64,000 nucleotides of DNA from the NCBI GenBank assembly GCA_963785745.1, contig CAWAWR010000006.1, forward strand, positions 186,001-250,000, read 5' to 3'. Source of the stretch: VAZQ01 sp963785745 (GTDB lineage: Bacteria; Pseudomonadota; Alphaproteobacteria; Rhizobiales; Xanthobacteraceae). The translations under genes were made by a program, and so were the position numbers. The notes beneath the pieces are model-generated. The model searched no databases. It saw only the letters and a program-made list of their open reading frames with translations, and was not told the DNA's origin. Position 1 is the first letter of the stretch. Every line of letters begins with the position of its first letter. Shown piece by piece: positions 1 through 8,220 of the stretch.

Positions 1-74
1 GAGATGCCCTTGACCACGGCCACCCCGTCATAGCGCTTGGTGAGGTTCTGCGCCTCGATGACTTTTTCGCTCAT
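1..74 (-). CDS. ABC transporter ATP-binding protein, N-terminal fragment
   Basis: Only the first 24 or so codons lie in the window; the gene runs off the left edge on the minus strand. The visible peptide begins MSEKVIEAQNLTKRYDG, which is the classical N-terminal strand of ABC ATPases (the A-loop aromatic is in the KRYDG segment) that precedes Walker A. The start codon overlaps the stop of the upstream NEW3-domain gene in an ATGA arrangement at 71-74, so the two are translationally coupled. By context this is the nucleotide-binding subunit of an exporter or an uncharacterised ABC system. The Walker motifs are outside the window. Confidence 0.75.
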   Translation of the reverse strand, partial: MSEKVIEAQNLTKRYDGVAVVKGI

Positions 75-1243
75 CGGCGGCCGAACCTCATCACGGCGCC
101 GAACAGCACCAGCAGCGCGATGCCGATGATCCCGGCGCCAATGAGACCCCATTGAGTGGAGGTTGCGACCGCGACACGGAAGGTCTGCGAAGCGGACTCG
201 CCGCGCGCCGCGGCGCGGAAGTTGGCGACGTAGTCGCCCGCCACCGCCTTGGGGCTCGGCGTGATCTTCAACTGGACTTCCTTGTTCTCGTTCGGCGGGA
301 TGCGATCGATCGTCTTGGGATCGGCTTCGACCTTCCAGCCGCTCGGGGCCGAGCCGGACAACTCGACAGCCTCCGCCGCCGCGGTGCCGGTGTTGGCCAC
401 GACCACCGGGATCGTTGTCTCCTGCCCGGCGGTGGCGGCGGCGTTGAGCCGGCCATCGCGGCCGGCGAGCTCGATCTTCGGCGTGCCGGTGATGTCGAGG
501 CCCAGTTCGGCCGTGGCCGTTGCGTCCTCCACGGTGGCGCGCGCCGTCACCTTCTGCGGGCCGACGCCAATCGTGTTCGGCGGGCGGACCTTGAGCTTCA
601 CGTCTTTCGACTGGCCGGCATCGAGCGGCACGGCGTTCAGCTCCTGGCTGCCGTATTGCTCGGTGAAGGAGACGTCGAAATTCTGCGGCGCGGTCGCGGC
701 GAGATTCGCAACGATGCGCTTGCCGCTCTCGTTCTTGATCGTGAGCTGATATTCGAAGGTGGAGCGCGACGTGCCGCGCAGCTCAGGCAGCGCCGGCGTG
801 AGCGTCAGCTTGGCCGGAAGGTCCTTCACCAGCGTGACGGCAACCGGCAGCGTGACCGAGTTGGCGCCCTTGGCGGTGACGGTCAGATTGGTCGTGCCCA
901 TCGCCGCATCCTTCGGGATGTCGAGGCGGAGCTCGAATGAGACGCTGGCGTTGGTCGCCGGCAACACGGCCTCGATCGGCTGGCCGCCGCCGACGATGGT
1001 CGAGGTCCAGCCTTGCGGCACACCGGACACCGAAACCTGCAGCCGCTCGGGCGGCATGGCGTAGTTCTGCAGGCGCAGGCTGATCGTCGCCGTCGTGCCT
1101 GGGCGAACGCTGACGGCCGGATAATCGGTGAGCAGGAAAAGGCCTTTGACGTCAGGCTTGGCGGTGTCCTGCGAGAGCGCAGGGCTGCCGATGGCCAACA
1201 CGGAAAAGGCGAGCAAAATCTGGGCGATACGACTATATCGCAT
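71..1243 (-). CDS. NEW3-domain membrane-anchored protein associated with ABC transporter
   Basis: This 390-residue protein has an N-terminal signal peptide (residues 1-25, ending near SPALSQ), a long extracytoplasmic beta-sandwich region rich in Thr, Val and Ala, and one C-terminal membrane helix (about 363-385) followed by RFGRR. The repeated pattern of PGTTATISLRLQNY-like and GQETTIPVVVANTG-like segments fits the NEW3 (alpha-galactosidase-associated, COG1470) domain, present about twice. Such proteins are often encoded just before an ABC ATPase and permease, as here, where the stop overlaps the ATPase start. The substrate is unknown. The start at 1243 gives a complete signal peptide. Confidence 0.75.
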   Translation of the reverse strand: MRYSRIAQILLAFSVLAIGSPALSQDTAKPDVKGLFLLTDYPAVSVRPGTTATISLRLQNYAMPPERLQVSVSGVPQGWTSTIVGGGQPIEAVLPATNASVSFELRLDIPKDAAMGTTNLTVTAKGANSVTLPVAVTLVKDLPAKLTLTPALPELRGTSRSTFEYQLTIKNESGKRIVANLAATAPQNFDVSFTEQYGSQELNAVPLDAGQSKDVKLKVRPPNTIGVGPQKVTARATVEDATATAELGLDITGTPKIELAGRDGRLNAAATAGQETTIPVVVANTGTAAAEAVELSGSAPSGWKVEADPKTIDRIPPNENKEVQLKITPSPKAVAGDYVANFRAAARGESASQTFRVAVATSTQWGLIGAGIIGIALLVLFGAVMRFGRR

Positions 1244-1413
1244 TGCATGAACTCCCGGGCGATAAGGATAGGTTGGTCCCGCTTGTAGAACCCCAGCCCC
1301 AGCGCCGCAAGATCGCGGGTGCCGCAGGCGAGGCGACTATTCTTCGTCCCCGCCGACCTTTCAATACAGATCGGCGACATTTTTTGGGCCGGTTGCGGCG
1401 ATGCTTAAGATGG

Positions 1414-2088
1414 TTACTCGCGCAGGACCGTCGGCCAGTCGACCTCGTCCTCCGGAAGGACCCACGGCTCCTTGATTGCTGCAGCGCGCCATTCGACCCA
1501 GGCCGGCAAAGCCATCATGGCTTTCATATATTCGCGCGCGACCGGCCCGACATCGACGGCATAGGTGTGGAAGCGGGAGACGACCGGGGCGTACATCGCG
1601 TCCGCGGCACCGAACCGACCGAACAGAAACGGCCCGCCCTTTCCGAAGCGTGTGCGACAATCTGTCCAGATATGCTCGATGCGCCGGACGTTCGCGGCAA
1701 CGTCATCCGGCAATTCCCGCGGCATGACCGGCCGCCACATGTTCATCGGCAGGTGGCGGCGCATCGGCACGAAGCCGGCGTGCATCTCCGAGGCGACCGC
1801 CCGGGCATAGCCGCGCGCAACGGGATCGGACGGCCACAGGCCGGCGTCGGGAAATTTCTCGGCGAGATGTTCGAGGATCGCGAGCAACTCCCACACATGG
1901 ACGTCGCCATCGGACAGCACCGGCACCTTGCCGGTACCCGACACCTTGGAGACGCGCTGCTTGAAGTCGTCAGCGTTGAGCGAGATCACCTCTTCCGTGA
2001 AGGCGATGCCGGTCGCCTTCATGGCGATCCATGGCCGCATCGACCAGGAGGAGTAGTTCTTGTTTCCGATGATGAGTGAAAGAGCCAT
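1414..2088 (-). CDS. Glutathione S-transferase family protein
   Basis: The product is about 224 residues with an N-terminal thioredoxin-like domain and an all-helical C-terminal GST domain. The N-terminus MALSLIIGNKNYSSWSMRPW is characteristic of a bacterial GST group in which the Ser-Ser-Trp-Ser segment holds the candidate catalytic serine; GTGKVPVLSDG corresponds to the cis-Pro glutathione-binding loop. I chose the ATG at 2088 rather than the upstream GTG at 2109 because homologues start at this point, although the ribosome binding site is weak for both. It stands alone between unrelated genes. The substrate cannot be inferred. Confidence 0.85.
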   Translation of the reverse strand: MALSLIIGNKNYSSWSMRPWIAMKATGIAFTEEVISLNADDFKQRVSKVSGTGKVPVLSDGDVHVWELLAILEHLAEKFPDAGLWPSDPVARGYARAVASEMHAGFVPMRRHLPMNMWRPVMPRELPDDVAANVRRIEHIWTDCRTRFGKGGPFLFGRFGAADAMYAPVVSRFHTYAVDVGPVAREYMKAMMALPAWVEWRAAAIKEPWVLPEDEVDWPTVLRE

Positions 2089-2177
2089 GACACCTGTCCA
2101 CAACGACACCTCCGCTGCCTACCACATTGCCGGGACGTAGTTCGAGTGGCAGCATCGGGCACCTCAGGAATCATTCG

Positions 2178-2885
2178 ATGCCGTTGTTTTCGATCCTCGA
2201 CGCGGTCGCCCTCGGCTTCTTCATCGCCGCCTGGGGCGGCTATGCCTACCTGACCGAGCGCAGCCAGGTCAGCCGTACCGGCCTCAACGCGATCATGAAC
2301 GGCTATCGCGAGACCTGGATGCGCCGCATGCTGGCGCGCGAGCAGCGGATGGTCGACATGCAGATCATGGCCGCCTTGCAGAACGGCACCGCGTTCTTCG
2401 CTACGACCTCACTGTTCGCGATCGGCGGCACGCTCACCATCCTGCGTTCGAGCGACGAAATGATCGCGATCGCGTCGCATCTGCCGTTCGGCATCCAGAC
2501 CTCGCGCGGATTGTGGGAGGTGAAGGCGATCGGGCTCACGGTGGTCTTCGTCTACGCCTTCTTCAAATTTGCCTGGGCCTACCGGCTCTACAACTACGTA
2601 GCGATCCTGTTGGGCGCGACACCGTTATCGTCGGAAAAAGATACGCCGGAAGCCGAGACCCATGTGCTGCGCACGGCGCGGCTGTTCACCGCCGCCGGCC
2701 GGCATTTCAACCGCGGCCAGCGCGCCTTCTTCTTCGCGCTCGGCTATCTCGGCTGGTTCGCCGGGCCGCTGGTGCTGATCCTGACGACCTCGGTGGTCGT
2801 GGTGGTGATGTGGTGGCGACAATATCGATCGGACTCGCTGCGCGCCGTCGCGGGCAGCGAAGCCGGTTCGTCGCCTAAGTCCTGA
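2178..2885 (+). CDS. DUF599 domain membrane protein
   Basis: This is an integral membrane protein of about 235 residues with an N-terminal helix (MPLFSILDAVALGFFIAAWGGYAY), a charged stretch containing MRRMLAREQRMVDMQIM, and further helices near residues 75-95, 115-135 and 190-225. Its length and the N-terminal pattern match the DUF599 (COG3821) family of uncharacterised inner membrane proteins common in Rhizobiales. The open frame extends upstream to 2127, but the ATG at 2178 has an AGGA element about 10 bases before it and starts directly at the first membrane helix. The function is unknown. Confidence 0.8.
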   Translation: MPLFSILDAVALGFFIAAWGGYAYLTERSQVSRTGLNAIMNGYRETWMRRMLAREQRMVDMQIMAALQNGTAFFATTSLFAIGGTLTILRSSDEMIAIASHLPFGIQTSRGLWEVKAIGLTVVFVYAFFKFAWAYRLYNYVAILLGATPLSSEKDTPEAETHVLRTARLFTAAGRHFNRGQRAFFFALGYLGWFAGPLVLILTTSVVVVVMWWRQYRSDSLRAVAGSEAGSSPKS

Positions 2886-2899
2886 CCGCCAAGCTCTCG

Positions 2900-3052
2900 T
2901 CAGTTCAGGCCCATGGCCACTGCCACGAAGCCCGCGAGCAGCACGGCCGTCGCGCCCGCCACAAGATTGGCGGCGACGACAAGCGTCCTGACAATGCGTG
3001 GATAGTCGATCGAAGTCCGTACCGACAGTACGGCCGCGCAAATCGTACGCAT
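2900..3052 (-). CDS. Small single-TM hypothetical protein, copy A
   Basis: The reading frame gives about 50 residues (MRTICAAVLSVRTSID...) with one hydrophobic helix near the C-terminus ending FVAVAMGLN. An upstream ATG at 3094 is also possible. The C-terminal half resembles the neighbouring minus-strand micro-protein at 3372-3533, which ends FVAVAMSLT after a similar hydrophobic run and is preceded by an R-V-A/V-R-alkyl amphipathic segment. I read the two as diverged tandem paralogues. No function can be assigned; both look like inner-membrane micropeptides. Codon use is like the host, and no ribosome binding site is convincing. Confidence 0.4.
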   Translation of the reverse strand: MRTICAAVLSVRTSIDYPRIVRTLVVAANLVAGATAVLLAGFVAVAMGLN

Positions 3053-3092
3053 ACGCAGTTCCCCGCTACGCAACAAACGCATACCTACTGAC

Positions 3093-3156
3093 ACTCGTGA
3101 CGCTTTGAGACGAAACTCGTGACGCTTTGAGACTCGTAGCGCTTGATACTCGTGAC
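3093..3156. repeat. Short degenerate tandem repeat, period about 22 bp
   Basis: A 19-bp unit beginning actcgtgacgctttgag is present exactly at 3093-3111 and 3115-3133. A decayed third copy starts at 3132 (actcgtagcgcttgata), and a partial fourth (actcgtgac) follows. It lies just upstream of the minus-strand micro-protein at 2900-3052, so it could affect that gene's promoter. It is too short and too degenerate to be a CRISPR. Confidence 0.7.
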
Positions 3157-3265
3157 ATGCGCTGCGCCCTACACCCGCCGATCCAGCCCCGTTCCCGGAT
3201 TGGCGATGAGCCCAGCCGCCCGCAAACTTGCGCGAGCGCTTGTCAATTTGATGACGAAAATCTCA

Positions 3266-3288
3266 GCGAAGCAAGCAGCTTGCTTTGC
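3266..3288. terminator. Strong hairpin, possible terminator of the 3372-3533 gene
   Basis: The sequence gcgaagcaag-cag-cttgctttgc forms a 10-bp stem with one G-T pair and a 3-base loop. It lies about 85 bases past the stop of the minus-strand micro-protein at 3372-3533. There is no clear T-tract, so a role as terminator or RNA-stability element is an inference. Confidence 0.35.
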
Positions 3289-3371
3289 TGCGCCGCCATC
3301 ATGAAAAACGGTGATCGGCGGCACTGCCGTGGTTATGGCGGCAGGCTTTCAGAGCGACGTCCGAGCCGCCG

Positions 3372-3533
3372 TCAGGTGAGGCTCATTGCCACCGCAACGA
3401 ACGAAGCCAGCGCGACCACCGCCGTCGTCGCGAGAATGCTGGCGGTAATTTTGAGCGCCCGCGCGACCTTGGCATGATCGGCGGCGCCCCACGTCGTCGA
3501 AACAGTTGTCATCGCTACGCGAAATGAGCTCAT
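3372..3533 (-). CDS. Small single-TM hypothetical protein, copy B
   Basis: About 53 residues from the ATG at 3533 (MSSFRVAMTTVST...). The second half is a single hydrophobic helix of roughly 22 residues ending FVAVAMSLT. It shares its ending and overall layout with the micro-protein at 2900-3052 on the same strand, which suggests an old tandem duplication. An upstream ATG at 3575 would add 14 residues. There is no similarity to a family I recognise; it is probably an inner-membrane micropeptide. Confidence 0.4.
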   Translation of the reverse strand: MSSFRVAMTTVSTTWGAADHAKVARALKITASILATTAVVALASFVAVAMSLT

Positions 3534-3727
3534 CGGCCTGTAGCCCCCGAGCGCCCGGTTGAATCCAGGCGCCATACCTGCTCGGCGCCCCGCCCCTCGG
3601 AATCGCCATCATCATCGTACCGCAGGATCGAAGCGTCGCGATCGCCGCACGGCCCGGTTGTCGAAATTGATCCAGAGCGTGTCCAAAATACGACAATTTC
3701 GGGGCGAAGTGCCAGGATCAAACGCGG

Positions 3728-4570
3728 TTATGGCCGGCAGTTGTCGAGGCTCGCCCGATCGCATTCGCCGCGTCGAAGCGGCCCGGGAAATAGCTCCGAG
3801 GATTGGCCGCCAATCCAATACGCCACCAGCCCGATCCATTCGCGCATCGCGGTGTCGGTCCGCCGCAGGCCTTCGCCCATGGTGGGAAACGGGCGCAGGG
3901 CGTCGCCGATGCCACGGGTGCGCCAGTCGACCGGATAGGCCTCCACCGGGAATCCGGCCTTGCGGAAGATCCCCATGGCGCGCGGCAGATGATAGGCGGA
4001 GGTGACGAGCAGCCAGCGCTCGCCCGGCTTCGGCTGCGCGAGGTCGCGCGAAAATCGCGCGTTCTCGACGGTGTTGCGCGACTTGTCCTCGGCGACCACG
4101 CGGCCCTTCGCAACGCCCAGGCTCTCCAGCAGCCGCACGGCGAACGCCGCCTCCGGGCGCTCCTCGAAAATCACCGAGCCGGAGCCGCCCGAAAAGATAA
4201 TGCGCGCTTCGGGATAGCGGCGCGCGAGCTCGGCGACCACCGTCAGGCGTTCGGCGGCCTCGTTGAGCGCTACCGTGTTGCGGGCATGCGAGACATCGGG
4301 ACTGAGCGCGCCGCCCAGCACCACCATGCCATGCGGCGCTCCACGGCCATGATCCCAGGGCGGGAAGCGGTCCTCCAGCGGCACGATCAGCGCATTGCCG
4401 ACCGGCGAGAGCCCGATCACCGCCAGCAACACCAGGCTTGCAATGACAAGCCGCCCGCCCGCACGCGAGAACCGCGTGCGCAACAGCAGCGCGCCGGCGA
4501 TGCCGATAAGGATCACAAAATTGGACGGGATCGCAAAGAAGCCGAAAACCTTGGACGCGTAGTAGAGCAT
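3728..4570 (-). CDS. YdcF family protein (DUF218)
   Basis: The 280-residue protein has two N-terminal membrane helices (about 10-30 and 35-60) followed by a soluble DUF218 domain. Hallmarks of the YdcF/SanA/ElyC family are visible: VVLGGALSPD at the first strand, IIFSGGSGS, the acidic segment EDKSRNTVENA, and LLVTSAYHLPRAMGIFRKAGF. ElyC-type members act in envelope or peptidoglycan precursor maintenance, but the biochemical role is not settled. The start at 4570 places the first helix directly at the N-terminus. It appears monocistronic. Confidence 0.85.
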   Translation of the reverse strand: MLYYASKVFGFFAIPSNFVILIGIAGALLLRTRFSRAGGRLVIASLVLLAVIGLSPVGNALIVPLEDRFPPWDHGRGAPHGMVVLGGALSPDVSHARNTVALNEAAERLTVVAELARRYPEARIIFSGGSGSVIFEERPEAAFAVRLLESLGVAKGRVVAEDKSRNTVENARFSRDLAQPKPGERWLLVTSAYHLPRAMGIFRKAGFPVEAYPVDWRTRGIGDALRPFPTMGEGLRRTDTAMREWIGLVAYWIGGQSSELFPGPLRRGECDRASLDNCRP

Positions 4571-4598
4571 GCCGGCTTTCCTGCGCGTCGGATCAGCG

Positions 4599-5297
4599 TC
4601 AACGGCTTTTCTTCCAGGCCTCGTAACGGGCCTTGGTCTCCTCGTTCATCGGATAGAGACCGGGCAATTTTGCGCCCTTCTCGACCTCGCCGACGATGTA
4701 GGTCTCCATCAGCTCGTGCTCGGGGCCGTCCTCGGCCACGAACGCGAGCAGGTCCTTCGGAATGACCACGCAGCCGTCGTCGTCGCAGACGATGACGTCG
4801 CCGGGAAAGATCGCACAGCCGCCGCAGGCGATCGGCTCGTCCCAGCCCACGAAGGTCAGCCCGTTGACGGACGCCGGCGCGGCGACGCCCGCGCACCAGG
4901 TCGGCAGCTTCGACGCCAGCACGCCGGCCTTGTCGCGGATGACGCCGTCGGTGACCAGCGCCGCGACGTTACGCTTCATCATCCGCATGGTGAGGATGTC
5001 GCCAAAGATGCCCGCGGTGGTGACGCCCATGGCGTCGGCGACCGCGATGCAGCCCTCCGGCATGGCCTCGATCGCGCCGCGGGTCGAGATCGGCTTCGCC
5101 CAGCTTTCCGGCGTCGCAAGATCCTCGCGCACCGGGATGAAGCGCATGGTGAAGGCGGGCCCGATGATGCGCCGGCCCGAGCCTTCGAGCGGCATCGGGC
5201 CCTGCATCCAGCAGCGGCGGATACCCTTCTTGAGCAGCATCGTGGTGATGGTGCCGGTGGTGACGGTCTTCAGCCTGTCGTAGAGCGCAGCGCTCAT
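4599..5297 (-). CDS. RraA family protein (ribonuclease regulator-like / HMG aldolase fold)
   Basis: The product of about 232 residues starts MSAALYDRLKTVTTGTITTM. It contains the RraA-like signature FGDIL followed by VTDGVIRDKAGV, with the Asp and Arg-Asp residues that in 4-hydroxy-4-methyl-2-oxoglutarate aldolases bind metal and substrate, and GDVIVCDDDGCVVIP near the end. Family members are trimeric; some inhibit RNase E, others are aldolases or oxaloacetate decarboxylases, so the catalytic role is open. The open frame extends far upstream, but the ATG at 5297 matches the family N-terminus. Confidence 0.8.
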   Translation of the reverse strand: MSAALYDRLKTVTTGTITTMLLKKGIRRCWMQGPMPLEGSGRRIIGPAFTMRFIPVREDLATPESWAKPISTRGAIEAMPEGCIAVADAMGVTTAGIFGDILTMRMMKRNVAALVTDGVIRDKAGVLASKLPTWCAGVAAPASVNGLTFVGWDEPIACGGCAIFPGDVIVCDDDGCVVIPKDLLAFVAEDGPEHELMETYIVGEVEKGAKLPGLYPMNEETKARYEAWKKSR

Positions 5298-5323
5298 TGG
5301 AAATCTCGTCGTTGCATGCCGGG

Positions 5324-5914
5324 TCAGGCCGGCTCTATGCCCGTTTTCTCGTCGCGGCGGCGAAGCCAGGCGACGAAGGGAATCGAGAGCAGCACCATCC
5401 AGGCCTTGCCCACGATCTGCCCGGCCAGGAAGTCGAGCGAGCCGAAGGCGAGCCAGAGGAAGACGATCGAGTCGACCACAAGCCCGACCAGGCTCGACGC
5501 CACCACGGCGACGATCAGCCGGCGGCGGGCGAGCGGCGTGTAGACCGCAAAGTCGGCGAGCTCCGACAGCAGGAACGCGGCTGCCGACGCGATCACCAGC
5601 GCGGGCGGCGCGACCAGCGCCGAGAGCGCGGCGCCGGCCAGGATCGCACCCACTGCGACACCGACGCCGAGGCGGCGCTGCACCAGGTCGCGCAGCACCA
5701 GCGCAATGCCGATCATGGTCACGCCGGACGGCGCCATCAGTCCGGGCGCGACTGGAATGAGGCATGGTCCGTTCGGCACGCACTTGGTGCCGGCATTGCC
5801 GATCAGCCAGTTGGCGGCGGGGATGGTCAGCGCGAACAGGACGAGGAACAGAATTCCCTCGCGTTTGCGGCGAGCCTCAAGATTGTCGGCTTCGGGCTTG
5901 TCGTTTGTCAGCAT
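5324..5914 (-). CDS. VUT family queuosine-precursor transporter
   Basis: About 196 residues with six or so predicted membrane helices beginning GILFLVLFALTIPAANWLI. The pattern ALVLRDLVQRRLG, then FLLSELADFAVYTPLARRR, then SLVGLVVDSIVFLWLAFGS matches the VUT (DUF165, YhhQ/QueT-like) family that imports 7-deazaguanine queuosine precursors. It overlaps the 3' end of queC by 7 bases (5908-5914), so the two genes form a coupled queuosine unit that could combine synthesis and salvage of preQ0 or preQ1. The ATG at 5914 fits the family N-terminus; the longer frame upstream is queC antisense noise. Confidence 0.85.
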   Translation of the reverse strand: MLTNDKPEADNLEARRKREGILFLVLFALTIPAANWLIGNAGTKCVPNGPCLIPVAPGLMAPSGVTMIGIALVLRDLVQRRLGVGVAVGAILAGAALSALVAPPALVIASAAAFLLSELADFAVYTPLARRRLIVAVVASSLVGLVVDSIVFLWLAFGSLDFLAGQIVGKAWMVLLSIPFVAWLRRRDEKTGIEPA

Positions 5915-6621
5915 TCGGCCTTCCACTTCGCAAATCCATCGGCCCGCAAGCGGCAGGCCGGACACGTCCCGCAGCCGTAGCCCCAGGGGTGGCGGCGCGA
6001 GCGGTCGCCGAGATAGCAGGTGTGGGTCTCCTCGACCAGCAGGTCGACGAGCGCATCGCCGCCGATCTCCTGCGCCAGCGCGAACGTCGCCGCCTTGTCG
6101 ATCCACATCAGCGGCGTATGGATGACGACACGGCGGTCCATGCCGAGCGTGAGCGCGACCTGCATCGCCTTCACGGTGTCGTCGCGGCAGTCGGGATAGC
6201 CGGAAAAGTCGGTCTCACACATGCCGGCGACGAGATGCTTGACGCCGCGCCGGTAGGCGAGCGCGCCGGCGAAGGCGAAGAACGCGAGATTGCGGCCGGG
6301 CACGAAGGTGGTCGGCAAGCCGTTCTTCGCGATCTCGATGGCGACGTCGCGCGTGAGCGCGGTATCCGAGATCGCGGCCAGCGCATCGAGCTTGACCATA
6401 TGATCCTCGCCGAGACGCGACGCCCACGCCGGGTGCAGCGCCTTGATGCTCTCGCGGATGCGCGGCCGCACCTCGAGCTCGGCGCGATGACGCTGGCCGT
6501 AGTCGAAACCGACCGTCTCGACGGTCGTGAAGCGCTCGAGCGCCCAGACGAGGCAGACGGTGGAGTCCTGCCCGCCGGAGAACAGCACCAGGGCGCTATC
6601 GCTTTCGCCACCTTCAGCCAT
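5908..6621 (-). CDS. queC: 7-cyano-7-deazaguanine synthase QueC
   Basis: QueC converts 7-carboxy-7-deazaguanine to preQ0 using ATP and ammonia in the queuosine pathway. The 237-residue protein carries the PP-loop LFSGGQDST near residues 13-21, the GFDYGQRH segment, VPGRNLAFFAFAGA, and four zinc-ligand cysteines, one in HTCYLGD and three in CGTCPACR near the C-terminus. The length is normal for the family. The 3' end overlaps the downstream VUT transporter gene, a fitting partner. No preQ1 riboswitch was recognised upstream. Confidence 0.95.
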   Translation of the reverse strand: MAEGGESDSALVLFSGGQDSTVCLVWALERFTTVETVGFDYGQRHRAELEVRPRIRESIKALHPAWASRLGEDHMVKLDALAAISDTALTRDVAIEIAKNGLPTTFVPGRNLAFFAFAGALAYRRGVKHLVAGMCETDFSGYPDCRDDTVKAMQVALTLGMDRRVVIHTPLMWIDKAATFALAQEIGGDALVDLLVEETHTCYLGDRSRRHPWGYGCGTCPACRLRADGFAKWKAEC

Positions 6622-6638
6622 ACACCGCTACTCCAGCG

Positions 6639-7379
6639 TCAAAGCCGCTGCCGGAAGCGCCGCCACGCCTCTCGCAGGCGACGGATCGGCACACCGAGAT
6701 AGTATTTGCGGACGAACTGCAATCGACCATAGAGGCTGATCTTAGGCGCCGACGTTGCCGGCACATACCACGAGTTGAGCCCGGTCCTTCGGATCCAGGT
6801 ATAACCGCGCGAAACCAGATCGCGGTGCAGACGCCGGTCGAGCACATGGTCCTCGATCAACACAAGCCGCGGCCGCCAGCGCGCGAAATCGAATCCCTGC
6901 AGGACCTCACGCTCGTGGCCTTCGACGTCGATCGACAGGAAGTCGATCGGCGACGGCGCGCGGGCGTCATCCAGCACCTCGTCGAGCGTCTTGATCGGCA
7001 CCTCGATCGACCCGACGACGTTGCCGTCCGCGACGCGGAGCGCCGTGTTCAGGGTCGAATAGGCGCCGGCCAGCTTGAGCGGCATCGACCGTCCGGAATT
7101 TTCTGGCGAAGAGCAGGCCACGGCATAGACGCAGGCCTTGCGGCCTCGGCGCAGCGCCTCGGCCAAGTCCGGCTGCGGCTCGATCAGCACCCCGTCCCAG
7201 CCCAGTTGCTCCAGGTGGAACGTCTGCGACCAATCGGTCGGGTCGTTGGCGCCGACGTCGACGAAATAACCGCGCTGCGATTCAAAAAACGCGCGCACGA
7301 GGCGGGCCTCGTCACGCGGATGCCGCATGACGCCCGAACGGCCATTTTCGATTCGCGGCGTCGAGAAATCCGCCGCCAT
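6639..7379 (-). CDS. FkbM family methyltransferase
   Basis: About 246 residues. SAM-binding motif I is GYFVDVGANDPTD, followed by the acidic motif VLIEPQPDL, then PIDFLSIDVEGHEREVLQGFD, the FkbM signature with the catalytic-region D-V-E-G-H. Such enzymes O-methylate sugars or polyketides; the acceptor is unknown. The start at 7379 overlaps the stop of the upstream aldo/keto reductase (ATGA), so the two are co-translated; a second ATG three codons upstream (7388) is possible. Confidence 0.88.
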   Translation of the reverse strand: MAADFSTPRIENGRSGVMRHPRDEARLVRAFFESQRGYFVDVGANDPTDWSQTFHLEQLGWDGVLIEPQPDLAEALRRGRKACVYAVACSSPENSGRSMPLKLAGAYSTLNTALRVADGNVVGSIEVPIKTLDEVLDDARAPSPIDFLSIDVEGHEREVLQGFDFARWRPRLVLIEDHVLDRRLHRDLVSRGYTWIRRTGLNSWYVPATSAPKISLYGRLQFVRKYYLGVPIRRLREAWRRFRQRL

Positions 7380-8209
7380 CAATCCCACTTCGGCGATCCG
7401 GAGAACGACCAGTCGACGATCCGGCCGTCGCGGTGAGCGAGGCCGGCGATCTCGGACATCTCGGCATCGGTGAGCGCGAAATCGAAGATCGACAGGTTCT
7501 CCTCCAGCCGCTCGATCTTGCTGGTCCGCGGAATCACCACGACGTCCTGCTGAACGAGGTAGCGCAACGAGACCTGCGCGGCGGTCTTGCCGTGCTCATG
7601 GCCGATGCGAGCGAGCACGGCGTCGTTCTTGGCGTTGCCGCGCGCGATCGGGCTGTAGGCGATGACCGCCATTCCTTTTGCACGACATGCCGCGACCAGC
7701 TTCGACTGATCGAGGAAGGGATGCATCTCGAATTGATTGCAGACCAGCGGCTCGGTCGCCAACGACGTCGCCTCTTCGATCAGCACAGTGTTGAAGTTGG
7801 ACACGCCGATATGGCGCGCCATGCCGCCTTCCTTGACCTGGCACAGCGCGCCGAGTGTTTCTGACAGCGGAATCTGCGGGTTCGGCCAGTGCAGCATTAG
7901 GAGGTCGACCTCGGACATCCGCAACTTCACCAGGCTGTCCTTGGCGGCGCGCAGGAGTTCACGCGGCGCAAAATGCGACGGCCAGACCTTGGTGGTGATG
8001 AACACATCGTTGCGCGGCACACCGGAGGCGCGCAGCCCCTCCCCCACCTCGCGTTCGTTGTCGTACATCTCCGCGGTGTCGATGTGCCGGTAGCCCAACC
8101 GCAGCGCCTGCTCGACGACGCGCGCGCAGGTGCGCCCACGCAGGTCCCAGGTGCCGAGACCGGCCAGCGGAATGCGGGCGCCTTTCGCTTCGACGGCGGG
8201 AGTGGTCAT
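7379..8209 (-). CDS. Aldo/keto reductase (first copy)
   Basis: This 276-residue TIM-barrel oxidoreductase has the AKR landmarks: GLGTWDLRG near residue 18, YRHIDTAEMYDNEREVGEG with catalytic Asp and Tyr, FITTKVW with catalytic Lys, DLLMLHWPNP with catalytic His, HIGVSNF and the NADPH site VIPRTSKIERLEENL. It is closest in layout to 2,5-diketo-D-gluconate reductase-like AKR5 enzymes. It is a paralogue of the gene at 9561-10391, with many shared segments such as FLDQSK and YSPIARG/YCPIARG. It is coupled to the downstream FkbM methyltransferase. Confidence 0.92.
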   Translation of the reverse strand: MTTPAVEAKGARIPLAGLGTWDLRGRTCARVVEQALRLGYRHIDTAEMYDNEREVGEGLRASGVPRNDVFITTKVWPSHFAPRELLRAAKDSLVKLRMSEVDLLMLHWPNPQIPLSETLGALCQVKEGGMARHIGVSNFNTVLIEEATSLATEPLVCNQFEMHPFLDQSKLVAACRAKGMAVIAYSPIARGNAKNDAVLARIGHEHGKTAAQVSLRYLVQQDVVVIPRTSKIERLEENLSIFDFALTDAEMSEIAGLAHRDGRIVDWSFSGSPKWD

Positions 8210-8220
8210 CCGTTCACGTC

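Noticed and set aside
3093..3156. CRISPR array
   Set aside because: The units overlap or abut with only 3-base spacers and decay quickly, so this is a simple tandem repeat. No cas gene is present.
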